A DNA stretch of 40,472 bases from positions 1 through 40,472 of the forward strand of contig JAUCBJ010000761.1 of NCBI GenBank assembly GCA_032718475.1. The letters are read 5' to 3'. Shown piece after piece: positions 1 through 10,156 of the stretch (position 1 is the stretch's first letter; every line of letters starts with the position of its first letter). The notes beneath the pieces are model-generated. The model saw nothing but the letters and a program-made list of their open reading frames with translations. It searched no databases and was not told the origin of the DNA. The stretch is from Nemertoderma westbladi (Eukaryota > Xenacoelomorpha > Nemertodermatida > Nemertodermatidae). Made by a program: the position numbers and the translations under genes.

Positions 1-2774
1 TTACCTAGCCAGTCTAATTGTCTGCAGATCTCCTGGATCTCATCGGAAAACTCGATAATTCCGCTACTAATAAACTTTCGGGGCGCTACTAACTTTGCAT
101 ACAAGTACCCAGCGATATTATTCCTATTACCATACCTGATGTTTAGTGTATCCCAAACTTGTCTTAATCCGTCTGGATGTCCAATAAACTTTAACGCCAT
201 TAACTTGGGAGATCCTTCCAAGCACTCGATGAGGTATCTAAGTTTTTCTCCATTAGATAATACAGAGTTCTGTATGTTATCTTTGTAATATTCATTAAAA
301 GGTAACCATTTCATCTCATCTCCATTGAACTTGACGATCTCTCCAACCTTTACCGCTTGCCGGGCTTCGGTTCTAGCCATTTGACGCGTAAAACTTTCTT
401 GGGCCATCGTGCTATTCAATATCGAGTTATCGGTATATAAATTTCTCGGATTATGATCAGTTCTATAGGGAATATCATTATCAACAGGTCTATAATTACC
501 CTTAATAGGGTTCACTATAGGAGTTTCTACTTCGCTAGCAGTATAAATGCGTGTAGGCTCCACACCTTGCGCATGAGATACTTCAGACCTAACGGGTTGA
601 CACATTGTTACAGGGGGTGGTGGTATACCCTTTTGTAAATTTACTAATCTATCGCGTTCTAACGCGATACTTTGCTGCACTTCTTGCAACTCTAACCTAC
701 TTTCCCTCACCGTTCCTTTTAAATGTTGGACAGTCCCTTCCAACTCTCGGACCTGTTGGGAAGAGCGTTTCCGATTCTCCCTCATCTCTCCTAGGAGAAT
801 ATCCATCCCCCGCCGTCTCTCGTCTACCCAATCAACCGCCAAAACGGGATCCGCCAACGTCGTAGCGGGCAGACGAGGGACAACGGGCGACAAATTTGGA
901 ATATTTCGCTCGGGGTCCAGGACCTGAACTGTCTCCTGGGCAGTTCTACGGGGCACAGGTAGCTTAGTGCTATGCAGAGGGAATTTATAGGTAGCTTCAG
1001 GGAGCCCAGGTGTGTCTATTACCGAAGGGGTGATTTCAAGAACAGGCCTACTTATTTCAGGCTCATCTACTATAGTAGGGAGTCTTTCTATTGTAATTAT
1101 TTGGTTTGTGGGTTCTGTACTCTCTAAGTTGGTATTATTTAGTTGCCTTCTAACAGCTGGAGGCAAATCAGGCAATTTCTGACGGTGGAATGTTCTTTTA
1201 CGTCTGCTTAGGCGGGATCGATTTCCTCCGCCTTCAGCGTCGGTGGTATCGCCTTCCTCAGATGATGTATAACCTTGTCGTTTGGGAGTAGATCGATTCA
1301 TCATCTGCATATTACTAGCTGTTAACTGTTTATTAAAGTTATCTTGCCTCTCTTGAAGATTTTCCAGCTCTAGTTGGGTTGTCTCTTCAGATGCCCTCCG
1401 TTCTGCTTCTGCCACTGCTATCTTTCTTTCCGCTTCTGCCGCTGCCGCTTTCCTTTGTGCTTCTGCCGCTGCCGCTTTCTTTTCTGCCGCTGCCTCTGCT
1501 GCCTTTCTTTCCGCTTCTGCCGCTGCCGCTTTTCCTTCTGCTTCTGCCGCTGCCGCTTTTCCTTCCGCTTCTGCCGCTGCCACTGCTGCTGCTGCTGTCT
1601 TTCTATCTTCTATACGTTTTTTCCTTACTTGCTCTTCCTTTTCTCTAGCGATGCGGAGTTGTTCATCGAATTTAGCTTGGTTCGCCGCTAACCTATCCAC
1701 ATCAATCGCATCTAACACAAGTTTGGCTCCTTCGCTATTAGGGCTAAGTCCCTCTAGCCTTCTCCTCAACTCTTCATCTCCCACAAAACGCTGATAGTCT
1801 GACAGATAGATATCAATGGCATCCTTCTTATGCGGTTTCTCTGCCGTCGCTTCACTTTCCACTTGGGAGAAAGTAGCGTCTGTCGATTCTCCTTGTGTTG
1901 AGCGCTCCTCCAACTGAACTTTCCACTGAGCTGCTCCTTGAACCTGGCGTCTCACCCTTTGAAGCCAAGTCTTTACGGCAACTTGCAACGACGTGTCTTG
2001 TCTTCTTTTAGAAGCCTCCTCAAAGGCGGATAAGATTAGCCTAATTCGCAGAACTCTTTCTCTAACTTGATAAAGCAGCTGTTCCTGCTCTTGAGGTCCT
2101 TGAGGTTGTTTAAATAGTTGTCTTTCTACTCGCTCCATAGAGCTGAAGAATCCCTGTGCGTATCCGGCTGCGGACCTCTTCCATACAGCTGGATCGATAG
2201 TTTCCTTGGCTACTCCCATCCGGTGTATGTCTTCCCAGGCAGCTTCTGATAAATCAAACGGGAGTCCGGGTCCGGGGAAGTTCCATTGCGACTCGACAAT
2301 AGACTTCAATTCTTCCCTCGTGTACCCCGCATAACTATCTCTAGTTGATCGTTGACTCCTCGCCCAATCGATCTGGTGTTCTTCCACCGCGATCAATAAC
2401 CCAGCGAGCACGGCTGCAGGAAGGATGAGAAGGGGATCCGTATAAACCGCATCCGTCCTCTCTGCTCCGCTCTCGGGTGTCAGCTCTACAGTATCCTCAC
2501 TACTGGAGCTGCTGGGCCGCTGAGGAATAAGTTCTTGACTAGCGGGTTGTTGCTGTTCCGCTGCTTGTTGGTCCCGCTTGACCTGAGCTCGAGTGCCTAT
2601 GATAGACCTACGATGTTGGACTAGCCTAGGTTCTGTTATTACTACTGGAGGGATGACCTTCCTCACAGTGGGGGGTGAACTGAATTTACGACCAGACTGT
2701 TGTACGTCTCTATCTGAGTCGCAGATAGTTACATCTAATATACTGTCTGACAGGTTCTGCTTAGTATCAGACAT
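1..2774 (-). CDS. BEL/Pao-type retrotransposon Gag, 5' part (runs off left edge)
   Basis: An uninterrupted reading frame of 924 codons starts at the ATG at 2774 and is still open at base 1. An in-frame TAA lies 12 codons upstream, so this is the first possible Met. Residues about 810-924 match the Gag domain of BEL/Pao LTR retrotransposons (DUF1759 type): a start of the form KFNGDEMKWLPF, then a helical block with KLRYLIECLEGSP, then a YGN segment. Residues about 385-458 are an Ala/Glu/Lys-rich heptad-like repeat (AAAAEAE units), probably a long coiled coil. Before it lies a helical, Gln- and Arg-rich region of unknown relationship; after it come a basic stretch near RSRLSRRKRTF and a Pro-rich part. 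The roughly 800 residues ahead of the recognisable Gag domain are longer than I expect for the family. Protease, RT, RNase H and integrase would lie beyond the left edge. The Gag assignment is moderate confidence; the open frame is certain. Confidence 0.7.
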   Translation of the reverse strand, partial: MSDTKQNLSDSILDVTICDSDRDVQQSGRKFSSPPTVRKVIPPVVITEPRLVQHRRSIIGTRAQVKRDQQAAEQQQPASQELIPQRPSSSSSEDTVELTPESGAERTDAVYTDPLLILPAAVLAGLLIAVEEHQIDWARSQRSTRDSYAGYTREELKSIVESQWNFPGPGLPFDLSEAAWEDIHRMGVAKETIDPAVWKRSAAGYAQGFFSSMERVERQLFKQPQGPQEQEQLLYQVRERVLRIRLILSAFEEASKRRQDTSLQVAVKTWLQRVRRQVQGAAQWKVQLEERSTQGESTDATFSQVESEATAEKPHKKDAIDIYLSDYQRFVGDEELRRRLEGLSPNSEGAKLVLDAIDVDRLAANQAKFDEQLRIAREKEEQVRKKRIEDRKTAAAAVAAAEAEGKAAAAEAEGKAAAAEAERKAAEAAAEKKAAAAEAQRKAAAAEAERKIAVAEAERRASEETTQLELENLQERQDNFNKQLTASNMQMMNRSTPKRQGYTSSEEGDTTDAEGGGNRSRLSRRKRTFHRQKLPDLPPAVRRQLNNTNLESTEPTNQIITIERLPTIVDEPEISRPVLEITPSVIDTPGLPEATYKFPLHSTKLPVPRRTAQETVQVLDPERNIPNLSPVVPRLPATTLADPVLAVDWVDERRRGMDILLGEMRENRKRSSQQVRELEGTVQHLKGTVRESRLELQEVQQSIALERDRLVNLQKGIPPPPVTMCQPVRSEVSHAQGVEPTRIYTASEVETPIVNPIKGNYRPVDNDIPYRTDHNPRNLYTDNSILNSTMAQESFTRQMARTEARQAVKVGEIVKFNGDEMKWLPFNEYYKDNIQNSVLSNGEKLRYLIECLEGSPKLMALKFIGHPDGLRQVWDTLNIRYGNRNNIAGYLYAKLVAPRKFISSGIIEFSDEIQEICRQLDWLG

Positions 2775-2862
2775 GACTATGTATACCGTTGAATGTCTAC
2801 TGCTGTATTACAGTCTGAGCAAGTCTAGTAACTCAGTATTAACTGTTAGCCTAATAATTAAT

Positions 2863-3155
2863 TACCGGTACGGCTACTCAGTGTAGCGTGATATATATAT
2901 AATATATTAGAATACCGGTATACTTATAGTATATATAACTATATAAGTATTATCACAGACTAGGTTTATCACAGAATACCGGTATAAATTTAGCACAAAT
3001 ATATATAATATATAATAGGCCTATCTGGAATACCGGTATACAGCTTACAGTTTGTAGGATATATAATTCTGAAATAGAATTAATTACAAGTACCGGTATA
3101 ATTTCAGCCTAGATTTATAGAAATAAAGATAATAGGCCTATCGTAAATACCGGTA
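2863..3155. repeat. Array of six TACCGGTA palindromes upstream of gag
   Basis: The perfect 8-bp palindrome TACCGGTA occurs at 2863, 2913, 2977, 3031, 3091 and 3148, with spacings of 50, 64, 54, 60 and 57 bp. Several units also share an AATAGGCCTATC-like stretch ahead of the palindrome, so this looks like a decayed tandem repeat of about 57 bp whose palindromic core is conserved. It sits directly upstream of the gag start, where promoter or leader elements of the retrotransposon would be. Confidence 0.75.
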
Positions 3156-4090
3156 TATCAATTATTTCAAATAATTGAATTTCTGTTACTTTAGGGTTAC
3201 TTTGTTACTTTACTTACTTTATTACCGTTATTTGAGCAGTAGTCCAACTGATATGGAGACCTAGTTGTTATATGGTAGGCCTACTATTTATAAATCGTTA
3301 GATTTGATTTATAATATATATATACCCGTTTTAATGGGTTTAGTCAATGTTTGAAATAAATGTTATTATTTCTGGGGTAATCACTACACAAAGCAGTGCG
3401 CTTTTAGTGAAGTGTTACGTATAGGACACTAAAACAAATAATACTAATTTACCTAAGTTACTTAATACTACAAATTACGTACAATTCGGGTGAGATTACA
3501 ATCTCTAAATAAACACAAAAATTTACAAAACACAAATACGAATTTTTAGGGTAATTTTACAAGAAGTCTACAAACCAGCCTAACAAAGGGTTAGAATACT
3601 GGTTATTACAACGGACAGGGTACTACGGTGTTTTGAAATAATAAGTAGTAGTAAATACACTGCGTTGTCTAGATAGGAAAATACCACCGCCTGACGACCT
3701 ATAGCCGTATCGCTATAGGTTCTACGTTATGTATCACGGAGTGTTCCTACCTAGAAGTTAATAGAGCTAATCGAATGTGCCTATCAACCACTTTACAACA
3801 CAAATATAATGCCTACACTAATTACTTCGGAAAGTACTGTACACTAAACCCTAAATTAGGTACGAGTACTTGTATAACAGATAATCAGTGGTTAAATATA
3901 CTTGAACAGCTAAAAGAACCACGGCATCTGCTGGAGTGACCGATGCACAAAATCACCAGTCTTTACCTACGCCGAGCAGCCCGTGTAGTACCGGGGTTAA
4001 TTTAACTATAGCGGTATGTATAACAAACACAATTACTGTAGGAACAAACTTGGGGAATGAATGTTGCGGATAATCGCATAAACTCTGAAT
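3156..4090. other. Retrotransposon leader/LTR-like DNA without genes
   Basis: No open frame of interest. AT-rich sequence with short tracts of ATATAT and one TAGGCCTA palindrome at 3276. Probably part of the 5' untranslated region or LTR of the BEL/Pao-like element. Confidence 0.4.
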
Positions 4091-4094
4091 AATA

Positions 4095-4660
4095 AATATT
4101 ACGCTACGCGTACAAACTACTCAAACAAAATACAGACCGAACACTGACAGACTACTATCAAGCCTAAACAAACTACGGTATATGCAGACTCCGAAATGAT
4201 TAGGGAGTATGCGCTCTAACCCAGTAGTGCGACTTATTCTTTAGTTGGGGGTTTACCTTACAGCGTTCGCTGCCCCTACTGCCTAACCGTACTTAATCGG
4301 ACAGATGATCTACACACGCGGCAATCCGTTCAGACCTAATAACAGCCAGACAACTATCCAGCCTACAAATTATCTAAATAAAATTATACGCTACCCGTAC
4401 AGACTTACACAAACAAAGTACAGACCAAACGATGGCAGACTACTCTCAAGCCTAAATAAACTACAGGACATGCAGACTCCGAAATGATTAGGGAGTATGC
4501 GTTCTAACCCAGTAGTGCGACTTATTCTTTAGTTGGGGGTTTACCTTACAGCGTTCGCTGCCCCTACTTCCTAACCGTACTTAATCGGACAGGTGATCTA
4601 CACACACTGCAATTCGTTCGGACTTAACAGCAATCAGACAACAGCTCAGCCTACAAATCG
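4095..4660. repeat. Two-copy tandem repeat, 288-bp period
   Basis: The stretch from about 4095 to 4370 is repeated at about 4383 to 4660. Matched points at 4182/4470, 4301/4589 and 4361/4649 all give an offset of 288 bp. The central part, from ATGCAGACTCCGAAATGATT onward, is almost identical between copies, while the edges have diverged. It lies in the presumed LTR or leader of the retrotransposon. Confidence 0.85.
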
Positions 4661-6420
4661 TCTGTACAATCTGATCAGGCTTACACGCCTTCTGTTCAAT
4701 ACTGGCCTACAAATAAATAAAACTTGACAGAGATAAGTAAACCATATAAAGGTATAAGGGGTGATCAATCCCTAATCCCCTAAACAGCCTACCGGTATAC
4801 AACAATCAAATCGAATAATACTAGTGTACTTATACGGCAGTACCGGTTCTAGCTGTTGGGCCTACTGACCTACAGGTGTACCGTTCAGGTTTACCGGTTG
4901 ACCGGTACTTTCAACTTTATTGCTTACTGCAACAAAGAAGCAATATCCTTTAATGTTCGCGCTTTCAGACCTTTGGCAGTTTAACCCGCCAAATTAAGAT
5001 GTCTTCTAGATATTAAATCGCTTTTTAGCCTATGACAAGTATTTGATTCACTACACTAGTCGAAACCAATCCGTGCGCGACCATTCACCCGCTGGATATT
5101 CCCGGGAGATTGGGTTCGACGGTTTAATTTTATTGCTATGTAAGCTTAATGTATTATTCGACTGACAGTATTATATAATCTCTGACAATATTATTTACCT
5201 TCGGGAATATTAACAGTTCCTTTAGGACGTGGCGCTTTATCTATATAAACAGAGTTATGACTTAAACTACTCACAACGATATGGCTTAATTATAATTCAC
5301 ATATATGGCACATTCTTTAGGAAATGCTTCTTTAACAGACTCACTCGCACACAATGCTGCACAATACTGCACACTAATCTGCCAATCTTCACTGATTTTA
5401 GTCACATATAAAAGGAACACAGACTGACTCATGTAGGGTCTATCAAATAACATTAGATTCACTTCAAACCACTTTAACATAAGTCACAATCGTTATTGAT
5501 AACCTTTCTCTCTTACCTTCGGTATATCAAGAATATTGGGTGTCGGGGTTATTTCTCGTTATTCCAATATAATAATTCATCAACAAATATAATGAATAAC
5601 CGACAACAAATAGCAGTACACAGTATTGACAGATAAATCGTGCCAGTTGTTTTGAGTTAAGACAATCAATCAGTCATCAGGTGCGTTTGGTCAGCCGCCA
5701 GGTCAGTTAAAGGATATATGTCCTTATAATTAAACCTCCTAGTGTTGAGCTAAAAAGCAGAAAGCATAAAACACTACAAAGCCGTTCTTTCGTGGCTTTG
5801 AAAAGCTCGTGACTACTGCTCTATACGAGGATACCAACTCCCTTATTCCACGAAGCTCCCGTTCAACACAGAGAAAGAGCAGTGAGATAGGAAATTTTCA
5901 GTTCAGTACTCTGTGATAGGTCAAAATCAAGGATAACTCAAATTCTATTGGGAGATACAAAACAAGGCTATGACGCAACCTCCCTAGGCTTGTTGGCCGA
6001 TTAAACAGAGCCCAGATGCCTGCGTACAGCAAATCAGCCAATAAGCTGGTAACTTGCACTATTTTTAGTTATAGATCACTTTGAGAGTATTCTTAGCGAC
6101 TGGGGGGGAACTGGCCAACAAGGCAAACGAATCAGTTATCCCACAAAAGCTTTTACAAACCTGCCCCTCAAACCAGTACCGCAGTACCCTGAGTGAGCAA
6201 AAATGGAAACACGAAAATTGCCATCAACTCAACGATAGAAACACCAGTTGCTGGTACTCATGAGGGCCTAGTAAGCTGCTACTATTTATTGAATGGATAG
6301 CCCAAACTGCAGAGAAGTATATTACTTGCCAAATTTATTACTATCTCACTCTGACCCAGACAGTAATCAAACATCAACAACACAACTGTAAGTTTGTATA
6401 ATGTACAGTATTACCCCACC
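4661..6420. other. Intergenic DNA, no gene seen
   Basis: Short stop-bounded frames only. Further ACCGGT-containing sites occur near 4790-4910, perhaps still part of the retrotransposon. Nothing from about 5500 to 6420 could be assigned. Confidence 0.5.
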
Positions 6421-6423
6421 AGA

Positions 6424-6640
6424 TGAATAGCTCTTCCCAGTTAATCCTATGACAATAATCTATAAGGTTACTCAGTGCTATGTTACTGTAGATGGGAGGC
6501 CAGGTAATTGAATTGTAAGCACTGGGCCGTTTAAATGGTTTATAAGTTGATGATAATGAATGATGAGGGACCCAACTAACACTACGTTTGTCTATATGGA
6601 CGGTCTCCTTATAGCCAGCTGGCTGGCTTTTCTAGTTGAA
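6424..6640 (+). repeat. Dispersed repeat, copy 1 (partner at 18708-18985)
   Basis: Shares blocks in the same order with 18708-18985: a CTCTTCCCAG...AATCCTATG block, a CTATAAGGTTA block, a block around GAATTG/GAATTACAGTATAAGCAC, and an end with CCAACTA.ACTACG.TTGTCTAT and GCTGGCTTTTCTAGTT. The copies are diverged and of unequal length. The family is unidentified and has no coding capacity. Confidence 0.7.
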
Positions 6641-7606
6641 TCATATTATTCTGAAACCAAATAATTTACTCTTTTAGACGAATTTGTGCGTTTTTTTGCC
6701 GGACTAACAAATTTTGGCGACGTTCTGTGCGAGATTGGCGATATTTGAAAAGATTCTGAGGCTCAAATATGTTTCTCAAATGACTGAATACTGTAGCCCA
6801 AATAAAAAAGTTGGTGCATACTCGACGAGTTGAAATCGGTGAAATTCGACATAAAATTTTCAAAACTGCTATTTTTCAGTGACCCCGTTATCGAAACGCC
6901 ACAAAAAATATACAGTCGTATGCGCAACCAAAATTTATATAGAGTTTGTTATTAAAATTTTGCGTACCTGATTGAGTTTTTGAGATATTTGATGGTTATA
7001 CATATACACACACACTCACACACACACAACCACATCGTGTTTTTGAACGGCTCAACTCTTGACAAGAACTACCCTGGCTGCCTGGCCTACAGTATTAATA
7101 GGCGGGTTCGTTATAATTCACCTAAATTTAATTTATAGTATAGGTATATCCATAGTGATAGTAGTATTGGGTTTAAAGTGGTGATTTTTAGATAAGTTAA
7201 TTGAACAGCGTCAACTTGAACTAGAACGAACTTGAGCTAAATTGAACGTTAAATACTTAAAAACTACATAACTCATCTATTGTATTGTGCCAAGGACAAC
7301 AAACTCTTCTTAGTAGTAGAGTTGTCTTTGCAGCCTTGGGTATAGCTGTATAGGGCCCAATAGTTTAAATACTGAAATGAAATACTGAAATAGGCCTAGG
7401 TCAGTAGGTGCTGAGTACAGAGCAGCAGAGTACAGCCCTGCAGTACATGTACATGCTGACATGTACTGCACAGCTCTGCAGTACATGTATCGTATCGGTA
7501 CCGGTACGCGGTAGGCCTACAGTTATATCAGTATCCACGGCACGTCAGTACGTAACTTAGTGACCCGTAGCCTATCAATGACTGGGTGAACCCATGAACG
7601 ACAACG
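6641..7606. other. AUP1 upstream region with CA-rich microsatellite and inverted repeat
   Basis: No gene is visible. A CACACA-rich tract lies at about 7008-7030. An 11-bp inverted repeat, GCAGTACATGT at 7440-7450 against ACATGTACTGC at 7459-7469, lies about 140 bp before the AUP1 start, with a third GCAGTACATGT at about 7489. TAGGCCTA palindromes occur at 7391 and 7512. No TATA box could be assigned with confidence. Confidence 0.5.
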
Positions 7607-8791
7607 ATGGCTAGGCCTACTCTAAATGAATTTGAATTATACGATGAATCTCGACTTCCATATGGCAACGAGTTTCTTTACTTCCTCCTATATTTCCCGC
7701 TCGGTTTACTTTTATTTACGGCAAGGCTGCTTTTCGCCGTGCAGGTCTTTTTATTCTCCTGCATTTTACCTAAAACCTGGACTGTCAGCCAATTTGTTTT
7801 ACGTGTGCTGCGCTTCGCCCTTGGCCTTGTCGTCACCTCGGAGAACTCTCAAACTCGAGACAATGAGGCCTCCGTGATCGTAGCTAATTGTTCCTCGCTC
7901 GTTGACCACGTCGCAGTGGGAACGGCGTTGCCCTGCGCAACGTTGGACCACAATAAACTCTCGACGCCGCTCAAATGGTTGCTAGGATACAGCACGCGGT
8001 TGGACGACCGCCTACCGCTCGAACAGTTACAACATGAATGTAAAACATACGTATCGACATCTACGCTGCCTTTACTGATATTCCCGGAGCGAACAGAAAC
8101 AAACGGGAGGTTCGGACTGCTTCGCTTCCAGCAGTGGCCCTTCGACTTGGGGGCGAAGGTTCAACCCCTGGCCATAAGGCGGTATAGACCGTCCTTTTGT
8201 CGTGTCGGTTACAACGTAATCGAAGGTTCCGGTATTTCCGACCTACTCTTGTTTCTTTTCGTTCCTTACACACACTTTCATATTAAATTTCTTTCGCCGG
8301 TCGTCGTTGCGGATTCGCTACGTGTTAACGAAACTTTGAGTATCGTTGCTCAGGCAAACGTTTCTCGCGCACTCGGGTTGGTAGCCACCGCGTTTACTCG
8401 CGAGGATAAACTGAGTTTAATCGCGAAGTTGGCTGGTTTCCGGGCCAGTCGGAACGCCGCTCCGCAGCGACGCCCTGTCGTCGGATCTGTTCCCGCCGAT
8501 TCCATGGTCTCCGAGATCCGTAACATCTTCCCGCAGGTCCCGGAAGCCGTCGTTCTAGATGACTTGAGGCGAACGCGAAGTATCGATGGAACCATCGCTA
8601 ATATACTCGAAGGGAATCTCAGTTACACCCCGGTGCCCCAGAATAGCGCTAAGCCCGCGTCTAAACCCGTCGTCAAGGTAAAGGAAGCTAACCACAATCC
8701 TGGGAAACAGTTGAGTTTCTCAGATCGGAAGGCTTTGTTCCTACAGGAAGCGAGACAGCGTTACATCGACAAACATAAACTCCCTAAATAG
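7607..8791 (+). CDS. AUP1: AUP1, ancient ubiquitous protein 1 (lipid-droplet / ERAD adaptor)
   Basis: A single-exon frame of 394 residues with the full AUP1 architecture. An N-terminal hydrophobic hairpin (about residues 20-58) would insert into the ER or lipid-droplet monolayer. An acyltransferase-like domain follows, with FPE at 159-161 and TNGRFGLLRF just after it. A CUE ubiquitin-binding domain covers about 300-335, and the C-terminal Ube2g2-binding helix ends the protein (RKALFLQEARQRYIDKHKLP). Known AUP1 recruits the E2 Ube2g2 to the Hrd1 ERAD machinery and to lipid droplets. The usual HX4D motif is degraded: at 95-100 the sequence reads CSSLVD, so the His is Cys. The nearby upstream ATG at 7593 is in another frame. 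Overlapping AATAAA signals stand at 8907-8916, about 115 bp after the stop. The gene is CpG-rich compared with its surroundings. Confidence 0.93.
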   Translation: MARPTLNEFELYDESRLPYGNEFLYFLLYFPLGLLLFTARLLFAVQVFLFSCILPKTWTVSQFVLRVLRFALGLVVTSENSQTRDNEASVIVANCSSLVDHVAVGTALPCATLDHNKLSTPLKWLLGYSTRLDDRLPLEQLQHECKTYVSTSTLPLLIFPERTETNGRFGLLRFQQWPFDLGAKVQPLAIRRYRPSFCRVGYNVIEGSGISDLLLFLFVPYTHFHIKFLSPVVVADSLRVNETLSIVAQANVSRALGLVATAFTREDKLSLIAKLAGFRASRNAAPQRRPVVGSVPADSMVSEIRNIFPQVPEAVVLDDLRRTRSIDGTIANILEGNLSYTPVPQNSAKPASKPVVKVKEANHNPGKQLSFSDRKALFLQEARQRYIDKHKLPK

Positions 8792-8906
8792 TTTCAGTAT
8801 TAGTATCACTATTCTTCTACTGGGTAATCTCATTGTTACTTACAAGTCTTACTTGTCCTTATTGTTTAAATGTCGGCGTAGCTAGTCTTATGTAGTTTTT
8901 TACCAC

Positions 8907-8916
8907 AATAAATAAA
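8907..8916 (+). promoter_or_regulatory. Polyadenylation signal of AUP1
   Basis: Two overlapping AATAAA hexamers at 8907 and 8911, about 115 bp after the AUP1 stop codon and followed by a T-rich stretch. Confidence 0.6.
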
Positions 8917-9067
8917 TTCAATCGTGTAGTTCTTTAACCTTTAGCTTTAGAAAATGGTCTCTATAATATTTAATGCATTTGATAGTTATAATCCTAATAA
9001 CAAGTACGTTATTATACAGTTATTTATAGAAGTAACCTTATTTTATGTATTATTACATTTCACGGTC

Positions 9068-9162
9068 ACTTACATATTCGGATTCGCTATTAAATTATGT
9101 TCTAAAATCGAACATAAAATTATTTTTGAATTCATTGGCCTATAAAAGGTGACCGATAAAAG
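9068..9162 (+). repeat. Dispersed repeat, copy 1 (partner at 17759-17856)
   Basis: About 95 bp shared with 17759-17856 in the same orientation, starting ACTTACATATTCGGATTCG and ending CCTATAAAAGGTGACCGATAAAAG. Only a few substitutions and one A-run length difference separate them. The family is unidentified. The TATAAAAGG near the end resembles a TATA box. Confidence 0.85.
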
Positions 9163-10156
9163 ATACACTGCGGTGCCAATGTTATTTATACAGGATATCC
9201 TTAATAAGAGCCTGGGCGTTTACGTTTATAAATTGCAAATTGGGGAAGCGTTTATTGGGGAGGGGCGTTTATTCGGGGAAGGCGTTTAATCTAACTTGTT
9301 ATTTTCCCTCCTCCAACATAAATTCACGCTGATTTTGATGCTGTTGTCCTATCGCCTTTAAGTTGCAAATTTGATGGTAAGGGGGGCGTTAATTCGAGGA
9401 GAGGGGGGGGGGGGGGGGGGGCTTTATGGTATCTTAAAATAAATAAATCCTACCATACAAATGTCATAATTATAATAAATAGATGCTACAAACAGTAAAT
9501 TTCATGATAAATGTGACAACAACCACTAACACCATAATATAATACTTAGTCTTACAGCTTACAGGATGAAGCAGAATGTGTTTATATAGTCGCCATAAGG
9601 TCTGCATAAGGATCATAGCCAGTCCGCGATATGAACTAGGAGCTGATAATCTCTTTATGATAGTCTAAGCGTTGTCGATTTTAAATTTTATAGAAATTGC
9701 ACTGTGCGATATTTTTGTCAGACTTTCAAACATATACAATTAAACAACCACATTTCCTGCAGTCCCTGAATGACCAGCTGTGTCTTTGTACAGAAGCTAT
9801 TCTGTCTGCAGTTCGCCAGTCTGGCGCTAGTGAACAAAATGTCTGAAAGTTAAAGGGGGGTACACCATTTTGGTCCAAAATATGTCGAAATTATTTTTAT
9901 GATCTATTATAATGCACGATTAAATGGTGTTTCCAAATCTGAAAACCGCTATTTAATAGCTCTTTTAGTTTTCAAGTTATAACAATTTCCATTTAGGGAA
10001 TCCTATTGAAATTACTATTACTGTACTATGGATAATGAAAGGTCGATTATCTCCAAATATTTTTTTAATGAAATTGTAAACTTCAAAACCCTACTACTTC
10101 TACAATTAATGAGCAATTAGTATGAAAATTTCTGTGGGTGTCTACATGGCCACCCT
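9163..10156. other. Intergenic DNA with poly-G tract
   Basis: No gene. GGGGCGTTTATT-like motifs recur between 9230 and 9400 and end in a run of about 20 G near 9403-9421. Confidence 0.5.

Larger units (their letters stand above)
1..5500 (-). mobile_element. 5' portion of a BEL/Pao-like LTR retrotransposon
   Basis: The gag frame (1-2774) is followed upstream in its own sense by about 2.7 kb of non-coding, repeat-structured DNA that should contain the untranslated leader and the 5' LTR. I could not define LTR ends or a primer-binding site: the partner LTR lies outside the window, so no direct comparison is possible. The right limit given is a guess based on where internal repeats stop. The intact frame suggests a fairly young insertion. 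Confidence 0.45.

Noticed and set aside
1374-1691. Plus-strand Cys/Phe/Leu-rich frames at 1374-1691 and 1379-1648
   Set aside because: Antisense shadows of the Ala/Glu-rich coiled-coil repeat of the minus-strand gag.
7008-7030. CA-rich tract as a regulatory Z-DNA element of AUP1
   Set aside because: A short interrupted microsatellite about 600 bp upstream, with no other support.
8954-9145. 63-codon frame after AUP1
   Set aside because: AT-rich, overlaps the dispersed repeat at 9068-9162 and has no recognisable similarity.
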